Source: Fibrobacter sp. (GTDB lineage Bacteria > Fibrobacterota > Fibrobacteria > Fibrobacterales > Fibrobacteraceae). From it: a DNA stretch of 47,678 nucleotides. Where the stretch lies: NCBI GenBank assembly GCA_017965445.1, contig JAGCPZ010000038.1, positions 1 through 47,678 on the forward strand, written 5' to 3'. Positions 43,135 through 47,678 of the stretch are shown here, in pieces. Numbering within the stretch: position 1 is the stretch's first letter; the number at the start of each line of letters is the position of its first letter. Made by a program: the position numbers and the translations under genes. The notes under the pieces are model-generated. The model was not told the origin of the DNA and did no database searches. It saw only the letters and a list, made by a program, of their open reading frames with translations.

Positions 43135-43673
43135 GCGATATCGTTTGTCTCTAAGGTGGTGACCATGCTTTCGATGAGGCATCCCGGACTGTTGGGGTCT
43201 TCACAAAGGTGAATGCGAATAAGCGAGTCCTTGATTGCAGGAAAATCGGTTGGGATAAGCGTCGAATCAATTTCTGGATTATTCTTGATGATTTCGTCAT
43301 TGGCACTTGAACTGCTTGGCGATGAATAAACGTGAGGTATGCCGGATGATATTATTGAAGAACTGATAGGGCGTGATACTGGTTGCGATGCCGAAGAAAG
43401 CGCTTCGATGGCAGAACTGCTGTAATGCTCGTAGCTCTTTGGAATGTCGATAACTTTGCTAGAACTGGACTGTGCTTGCGCCTCGCTGGAACTGCTTACA
43501 GCGGTATCGTTAGAACTGTTGATATCGGGTTCGTTATCGTTACGCAAAGCCGATGAGGGATCTTCGCAAGCGGTCATGCTGACAGTTGTAATCCCCAAAG
43601 CGACTGCAAACGCGCTTTGGGCGATGCTGCTAATATTTGAACTTCCGATGACTTTTTTCTTTTCGATTTTCAT
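43131..43673 (-). CDS. Lipoprotein-like radical SAM substrate candidate P3
   Basis: A 180-residue protein beginning MKIEKKKVIGSSNISS with a hydrophobic stretch ending SMTAC (lipobox-like). A Ser-rich part follows, containing DIPKSYEHYSSSAIEALSSA, a block shared with the two upstream genes. The last 30 residues carry two cysteines (LCEDPNSPGC) and the shared end SMVTTLETNDIA. The stop overlaps the radical SAM start, and the upstream gene ends eight bases before its ATG, so all three substrates and the enzyme may be one translation unit. It is proposed as an exported substrate because of its leader, repeated domain order and position; it could also be an ordinary lipoprotein. Confidence 0.7.
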   Translation of the reverse strand: MKIEKKKVIGSSNISSIAQSAFAVALGITTVSMTACEDPSSALRNDNEPDINSSNDTAVSSSSEAQAQSSSSKVIDIPKSYEHYSSSAIEALSSASQPVSRPISSSIISSGIPHVYSSPSSSSANDEIIKNNPEIDSTLIPTDFPAIKDSLIRIHLCEDPNSPGCLIESMVTTLETNDIA

Positions 43674-43681
43674 AAATGTTC

Positions 43682-44347
43682 TTAAACTGTAATGTCGTCT
43701 AGTTCAAATGTGGTCACCATGCTCATGACATGGATATTATAGCATTTTGTACCTGTTGAATCTGTTTGAACTTCATTGCATAGATGCACATTGAGCGTAT
43801 CGATTTTGGGTGTTGGTAGAGTATCGATTGGGAAAATGCTTGGATTGACATTTATTGAGTCTCTGGGATAGACGATAGGGTGTTCGCCGGAATTGGAGGA
43901 ATTAGGTGTAATATCTGACGATTTATTTGTAGTGTCTTGTGCAAGAATGTTCGAAGAACTGCTAGAGACGGGCTGCGGCGCTCTGGCGGATGAAACGCCT
44001 GAGGATATGTAAGATGAAGAATATTTTTTGCTAGGTGCTGCCGCTGAAGAAAGGGCTTCGATGACAGAACTGCTGACCGCTTCGTGGCTTGAAGGAATAT
44101 CGACAACTTGACTTGAACTCGACGCGTCTGCTTTAGATTCGTTGGGTTCTACAGTTAAATCCACTTCGGATTCTGTATTTGAACTTGTCGGAACAGGGTC
44201 TTGTGTGGGGCCTGCAATGCTATCGGAGTTTTCGCTGCAACCGCTAACGGCTGCGGCTGTGGCTATTCCAAATGCTGCTGCAATGGCGGTTCTTGTCGCA
44301 TTTGAAAATTTGAAGCCACTTGTTACCCTTTTTTTCTCTATTTTCAT
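43682..44347 (-). CDS. Lipoprotein-like radical SAM substrate candidate P2
   Basis: A 221-residue protein beginning MKIEKKRVTSGFKFSNATRT, with a hydrophobic stretch and AAVSGC lipobox. The Ser/Thr/Asp-rich middle carries DIPSSHEAVSSSVIEALSSA. Near the end are two cysteines (LCNEVQTDSTGTKCYN) and the shared SMVTTFELDDITV. The start at 44347 is supported by GGAGA seven bases upstream; an upstream in-frame ATG at 44380 lacks one. A gap of 172 bp separates it from P1, so it may have its own promoter. Confidence 0.7.
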   Translation of the reverse strand: MKIEKKRVTSGFKFSNATRTAIAAAFGIATAAAVSGCSENSDSIAGPTQDPVPTSSNTESEVDLTVEPNESKADASSSSQVVDIPSSHEAVSSSVIEALSSAAAPSKKYSSSYISSGVSSARAPQPVSSSSSNILAQDTTNKSSDITPNSSNSGEHPIVYPRDSINVNPSIFPIDTLPTPKIDTLNVHLCNEVQTDSTGTKCYNIHVMSMVTTFELDDITV

Positions 44348-44519
44348 ATAAAATTCTCCAAAAACACTACATATTACCAATATAGATTGTTTTGGAGTTT
44401 AAAGACCTCTTTTAGCTTGTTTTAGGTGAGCCGCCCGTACGATTTTGTTGCATGCGTTGCATATAGAGAATTTAGGGGTTTGAACAGGAATCATTCTTTT
44501 TTCCCGTTCTCTTGTCTGT
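44348..44519. other. Non-coding gap between P1 and P2
   Basis: 172 bp, no ORF worth calling and no clear terminator. It may hold a promoter for P2, but no element could be fixed with confidence. Confidence 0.35.
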
Positions 44520-45170
44520 TTAAGCTATGATGTCGTCGCGTTCAAATGTCGTGACCATGCTGAATGAAAATCCGTCGCTGTTATAGCTCGATGACGATTG
44601 GGGACACATGATTACTTGAACTCCGAATTCGGTTTGATATTTTACTGTGGTTCCGTCTGGAACGCATTTGCAGGGGTCGGTAGAAGGAAATGGGGGCGGA
44701 CATTCTTGGTAACCAGGGAGGGTGTCTCCAAATTTAAAAGAACTTGAAGATAGGTTTGGCGGAACTGTTGCGGAACTAACCGGGGTGGCCGAGGTACTTG
44801 CGGGCTGTTCGGCGGAGGAGAGGGCGTTTGCGGAGCTGCTTGCAGGCTGTGCTACGGAAAACGCAGCGTCTGTTGCGGGACTGTTCGCGGGTTCGGCTGC
44901 TGACGAAAGTGCTTCGAGAATTTCGCTGCTAATGGCTTCGTGGCTTTGCGGAATATCGAGGTATTTGCTGCTAGACGAAATGTCGTTGCTATCGGAACTT
45001 TCTGTCGAAGGACTGCTTGGTTCTGTATCCGGTATTGGTTGGTCGGCCATGTCCATGCCGCAAGCGATGAATGTCGCCGATGCCGCTATTCCAAGCGATG
45101 TAGCAATCGCTTTCTTGGCGATGGAGGATAGTTTTGTGCGCCTCTCGACTTTTTTCTTTTCGATATTCAA
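44520..45170 (-). CDS. Lipoprotein-like radical SAM substrate candidate P1 (TTG start)
   Basis: A 216-residue protein reading MNIEKKKVERRTKLSSIAKK when the TTG at 45170 is the start. AAAGGAGC seven bases before the TTG is a strong ribosome site, while the ATG at 45191 sits before that site, so its extra residues would be translated across the Shine-Dalgarno. The leader aligns with P2 and P3 only from TTG. A hydrophobic stretch ends ATFIAC (lipobox-like). The middle has DIPQSHEAISSEILEALSSA, then Ala/Ser/Pro repeats (AQPASSSANALSSAEQPAS). The C-terminus has four cysteines (ECPPPFPSTDPCKC, VIMCP) and ends SMVTTFERDDIIA. It is the largest of the three and the first gene of the set. Confidence 0.7.
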   Translation of the reverse strand: MNIEKKKVERRTKLSSIAKKAIATSLGIAASATFIACGMDMADQPIPDTEPSSPSTESSDSNDISSSSKYLDIPQSHEAISSEILEALSSAAEPANSPATDAAFSVAQPASSSANALSSAEQPASTSATPVSSATVPPNLSSSSFKFGDTLPGYQECPPPFPSTDPCKCVPDGTTVKYQTEFGVQVIMCPQSSSSYNSDGFSFSMVTTFERDDIIA

Positions 45171-45275
45171 AACAAAGCTCCTTTCACCCATCCACTCTGT
45201 ATAAAATACATTGTTTTTGCGAAAAAAAGAAAAATATGTAATGTTTTTATTTTATACTGTTGTTTTCACGTAAAC

Positions 45276-45302
45276 AAAAAGACGCTCGGTTTCCCGAACG
45301 TC
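45276..45302 (-). terminator. Terminator of the ilvB-ilvN operon
   Basis: GACGCTCGG and CCGAACGTC form a stem with one bulged base; on the minus strand it is followed by five T residues. Confidence 0.65.
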
Positions 45303-45314
45303 ATAATTAAAATT

Positions 45315-45475
45315 GTCATCCTGACACCGAAGGTGGAAGGATCCAGTTAAGTTTTATTACAAGATATAACTAGATTGACGCTTCGCGTCCGAGGCTTCGG
45401 CTCAGAAATAGGTTTGCGAGCAACCTGCTTCATTCGCCTCGCTCTCGTTTCTTCGGGCTTTGCCCTCAGAATGAC
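45315..45475. repeat. Interspersed palindrome, GTCATCCTGA...TCAGAATGAC type, copy 2
   Basis: It has the same ends and the same internal AAGGATCCAG as copy 1 (5623-5705), but is 161 bp instead of 83 bp because of an extra region with further small palindromes (GAGGCTTCGGCTC, GACGCTTCGCGTC). It has no ORF. Confidence 0.7.
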
Positions 45476-45508
45476 GCAATATAAAAAACAATGACTAATG
45501 ACTAGCCG

Positions 45509-46003
45509 CTACGTCTTATCTTCACCGCGGAGCATGATGACCTTGCCCGTGCGGATGTACTCGACGATTTCGAACTTCTGCAGCAAGCTCTTGAGCGTAT
45601 CGACCTTGACGCTGTTGCCCGTGATCTGGATGATCATGGACGTCATTGTCATATCGACGGTGTTGGCGTGGAAATGGTCGCAAAGCTGCAAGATTTCGGT
45701 GCGCTGTTCTGCGGTGCAGCGAACCTTGATAAGGGCGAGTTCCTTTTCGACCGCGTCTGTACCGGTATGGTCCTTGGCCTGCACGACGTCCACGAGCTTT
45801 TCGAGCTGCTTGATGATCTGCATCAAGATTTCGGGATTGCCGTGAGCGATGATGTTCATGCGGCTGAAGTTCGGGTCGAGCGTGGGGGAGACAACGAGGG
45901 AATCGATGTTGTAGCCACGGCGGGAGAACACGAGAGCGATGCGCACGAGCACGCCCGGGCGGTTTGCCACTAACAAGCTAATAGAATGTGCGATATCTTT
46001 CAT
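45509..46003 (-). CDS. ilvN: Acetolactate synthase small (regulatory) subunit
   Basis: A 164-residue ACT-domain subunit that gives valine feedback control and raises the activity of the catalytic subunit in branched-chain amino acid synthesis. The N-terminal ACT domain is clear: HSISLLVANRPGVLVRIALVFSRRGYNIDSLVVSPT. The C-terminal half matches the usual small-subunit C domain (ELALIKVRC, IIQITGNSVKVDTL). Its length matches bacterial IlvH/IlvN. It lies 15 bp after the ilvB stop on the same strand and is followed by a repeat and a terminator. Confidence 0.95.
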   Translation of the reverse strand: MKDIAHSISLLVANRPGVLVRIALVFSRRGYNIDSLVVSPTLDPNFSRMNIIAHGNPEILMQIIKQLEKLVDVVQAKDHTGTDAVEKELALIKVRCTAEQRTEILQLCDHFHANTVDMTMTSMIIQITGNSVKVDTLKSLLQKFEIVEYIRTGKVIMLRGEDKT

Positions 46004-46018
46004 TTTTGAGTCCTCCTA

Positions 46019-47678
46019 TTACGTCGATCCAGTGGGTTTTTCGAGCTGCGTCTTGGGCGCTTCCGTAAGCATGGCGGTAAGCGGGGCACCAGCCGGAATC
46101 ATCGGGAACACGTTGTCTTCCTTTTCGCATTCACAGTGGATGAGAATCGGGCCGTCGTTGTAGTCGAGCGCCTTCTGGATGACGCGTTCGGCGTCTGCCG
46201 GGCGCTTGATGCGTAGACCCGGAATGCCGTAGGCTTCGGCGAGCTTCACAAAGTCCGGATTGCCCTTCATATCGACGCTGGAATAGCGGTGGTCGTAGAA
46301 GAGTTCCTGCCACTGGCGCACCATGCCGAGGTACTTGTTGTCCATCACGAAAATCTTGATGGGAAGCTTGTGAATTGCAGCTGTTGCAAGTTCTGCTTCG
46401 GTCATCTGGAAACCACCGTCACCGCTGAAGCTACAAACTGGCCAACCCGTTTCGTTGCCGAATGCGGCACCGATAGCTGCCGGGAAGCCAAAGCCCATCG
46501 TACCTGCGCCACCGCTGGAGTGGAGCTGACGCGGATAGTTGATGTGGAAGAACTGAGCCACCCACATCTGGTGCTGGCCCACGTCCGTCGTGACGATGGC
46601 TTTGCCCTTCGTGAGTTCGCTCACCGTTGCAACGATGTGCTGCATACGGAGACCGCCCTGCTTCGCGTAAGTGAGCGGGTAACGCTTCTTCCAGGTCTGG
46701 CAAGTCTTGATCCAATCGGCTGTGTCAAGCTTGTTCACCATCGGGAGGAGCTGTTCCAAGACGAGCTTGGCGTCGCCGCACATGAACACATCCGGCTGCA
46801 ACACCTTGCCTTCTTCGGCAGGGTCGATGTCGATGTGCATCTTGATGGCGTTCTTGCAGAATTCGCTGAGCTTACCGGTAATGCGGTCGTCCCAGCGGCT
46901 GCCGATGGAGAGAATCAGGTCGCATTCGAGCACAGCCTTGTTCGCATAGACCGTGCCGTGCATGCCGAGCATGCCGAGCGAAAGTTCGTGGTCGGTCGGG
47001 AATGTGCCGAGGCCGAGCATGGTGCAGCAAACCGGAGCGCCGAGCTTTTCGGCCAGTTCCTTCACCTGGCGGTGAGCACCGGAAATCATGGCACCGTGGC
47101 CCACGAGCAAAAGCGGCTTCTTGGAATTCTTGATGTACTCAGCGGCCTTTTCGACGCTTTCGGTAGATGCGTAGGTCGGAATCTTGTAACCGGGGAGGTC
47201 CATCTGGTCGGTGAACGGGGCCGTGCAGGGGCCTGCAGTCACGTCCTTCGGCAAGTCGATGAGCACCGGGCCCGGGCGGCCAGAACGCGCGATATGGAAA
47301 GCTTCCTTCATCACGCGCGGGAGGTCGTTGGTGTCCTTCACCAAGTAAGAATGCTTCACGGTCGCGAATGTCATACCGCTTGTGTCGCATTCCTGGAAAG
47401 CGTCCTTGCCCAAGTTCGGAGTCGTCGTCTGTGCCGTGAGCACGACGATCGGGCTAGAATCCATGAGAGCCGTATAAATACCAGTAAACGTGTTTGTTGC
47501 ACCCGGACCGCTAGTGACAAGAGCTACGCCGACCTTGCCGGTCTGGCGGGCATAACCGTCAGCCATGTGGGTTGCGCCCTGTTCATGACGGCTGAGCACA
47601 ACTTTGATGCTGGAGTCGAGGATGGCATCGAACATCGGAATGGCCGATCCACCGGGATAGCCGAAAATAGTATCAACG
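46019..47678 (-). CDS. ilvB: Acetolactate synthase large (catalytic) subunit, truncated by window edge
   Basis: A ThDP enzyme that condenses two pyruvates (or pyruvate with 2-oxobutyrate). The frame stays open to the window end and reads VDTIFGYPGGSAIPMFD at its upstream side, so the ATG at 47635 is internal and the N-terminus is outside. Visible motifs are SRHEQGATHMADGYAR with the catalytic Glu, TSGPGATNTFTG, the FAD region, and the ThDP GDGGFQMTEAELATA plus DNKYLGMVRQWQ. The C-terminus ends QLEKPTGST. It precedes ilvN by 15 bp in a two-gene arrangement. Confidence 0.96.
   Translation of the reverse strand, partial: VDTIFGYPGGSAIPMFDAILDSSIKVVLSRHEQGATHMADGYARQTGKVGVALVTSGPGATNTFTGIYTALMDSSPIVVLTAQTTTPNLGKDAFQECDTSGMTFATVKHSYLVKDTNDLPRVMKEAFHIARSGRPGPVLIDLPKDVTAGPCTAPFTDQMDLPGYKIPTYASTESVEKAAEYIKNSKKPLLLVGHGAMISGAHRQVKELAEKLGAPVCCTMLGLGTFPTDHELSLGMLGMHGTVYANKAVLECDLILSIGSRWDDRITGKLSEFCKNAIKMHIDIDPAEEGKVLQPDVFMCGDAKLVLEQLLPMVNKLDTADWIKTCQTWKKRYPLTYAKQGGLRMQHIVATVSELTKGKAIVTTDVGQHQMWVAQFFHINYPRQLHSSGGAGTMGFGFPAAIGAAFGNETGWPVCSFSGDGGFQMTEAELATAAIHKLPIKIFVMDNKYLGMVRQWQELFYDHRYSSVDMKGNPDFVKLAEAYGIPGLRIKRPADAERVIQKALDYNDGPILIHCECEKEDNVFPMIPAGAPLTAMLTEAPKTQLEKPTGST

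Larger units (their letters stand above)
45171..45508. other. Intergenic region upstream of P1 with terminator and repeat
   Basis: 338 bp: an AT-rich part next to P1 (45171-45270) that should hold its promoter (TATTTTATACAG on the minus strand is -10-like), a hairpin terminator at 45276-45302, and the longer GTCATCCTGA-type palindrome at 45315-45475. Confidence 0.5.

Overview
The window looks like chromosomal DNA of Fibrobacter (phylum Fibrobacterota), probably F. succinogenes or a close relative. Four things point there: a tmRNA whose tag reads ADENYALAA; many lipoproteins with poly-Ser linkers just after the lipobox; several secreted proteins with a C-terminal sorting domain of type IX secretion (T9SS) character; and a set of plant-polysaccharide hydrolases (three GH43, one GH8). 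No phage, transposase, CRISPR array, tRNA or rRNA was seen. All assignments come from reading sequence; no database search was run.

Layout. 0-8.6 kb: 3' part of purB, a lipoprotein, a frameshifted lipoprotein relic, a 19-codon mini-gene, an APH-like kinase, an amidoligase pair (RimK-type ATP-grasp plus GCS2-type ligase), and an M23/LysM peptidase. 9-12 kb: four tandem paralogous lipoproteins. 12.2-18.7 kb: an O-acyltransferase module (MBOAT plus two SGNH proteins) and hisS. 18.9-19.9 kb: mdh. 20-23.4 kb: three paralogous secreted beta-sandwich proteins with sorting tails. 23.8-29.6 kb: three GH43 enzymes for arabinan/arabinoxylan side chains. 29.8-34.4 kb: DUF486 and DUF4416 proteins, a glutaminyl cyclotransferase, ssrA with repeated 5' ends upstream, an Lnt-like N-acyltransferase and an acidic orphan. 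34.5-40.3 kb: a compact RiPP-like operon. 40.4-42 kb: a GH8 enzyme. 42-45.2 kb: three Ser-rich lipoprotein-like precursors and a radical SAM/SPASM enzyme. 45.5 kb to the end: ilvN and the 3' part of ilvB.

The two most interesting regions are both candidate peptide-modification systems. The first (34564-40250) has a 46-residue precursor-like peptide behind a near-consensus promoter, then two PF14907-type nucleotidyltransferases, an HprK-like kinase, an S24/S26 peptidase with Ser-His character, a PqqD-like recognition protein and an ABC exporter. Four of the junctions are coupled by ATGA overlaps or by very short gaps. It contains no cyclase, radical SAM enzyme or asparagine-synthetase homologue, so the modification chemistry is open. 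The second (42031-45170) pairs a radical SAM/SPASM enzyme with three lipoprotein-like substrates that share an N-terminal leader, a central block (DIPxS(H/Y)E...EALSSA), paired cysteines and a C-terminal SMVTT(F/L)Exx(D)DI motif. The last substrate overlaps the enzyme gene by ATGA. I recall a radical SAM maturase family called FibroRumin, to which this may belong, but could not check.

Intergenic DNA is rich in small interspersed palindromes: GTCATyCCCGGC REP-like units, GTCATCCTGA...TCAGAATGAC elements, a 107-bp palindrome after purB and a 21-bp tandem array before the RiPP-like operon.
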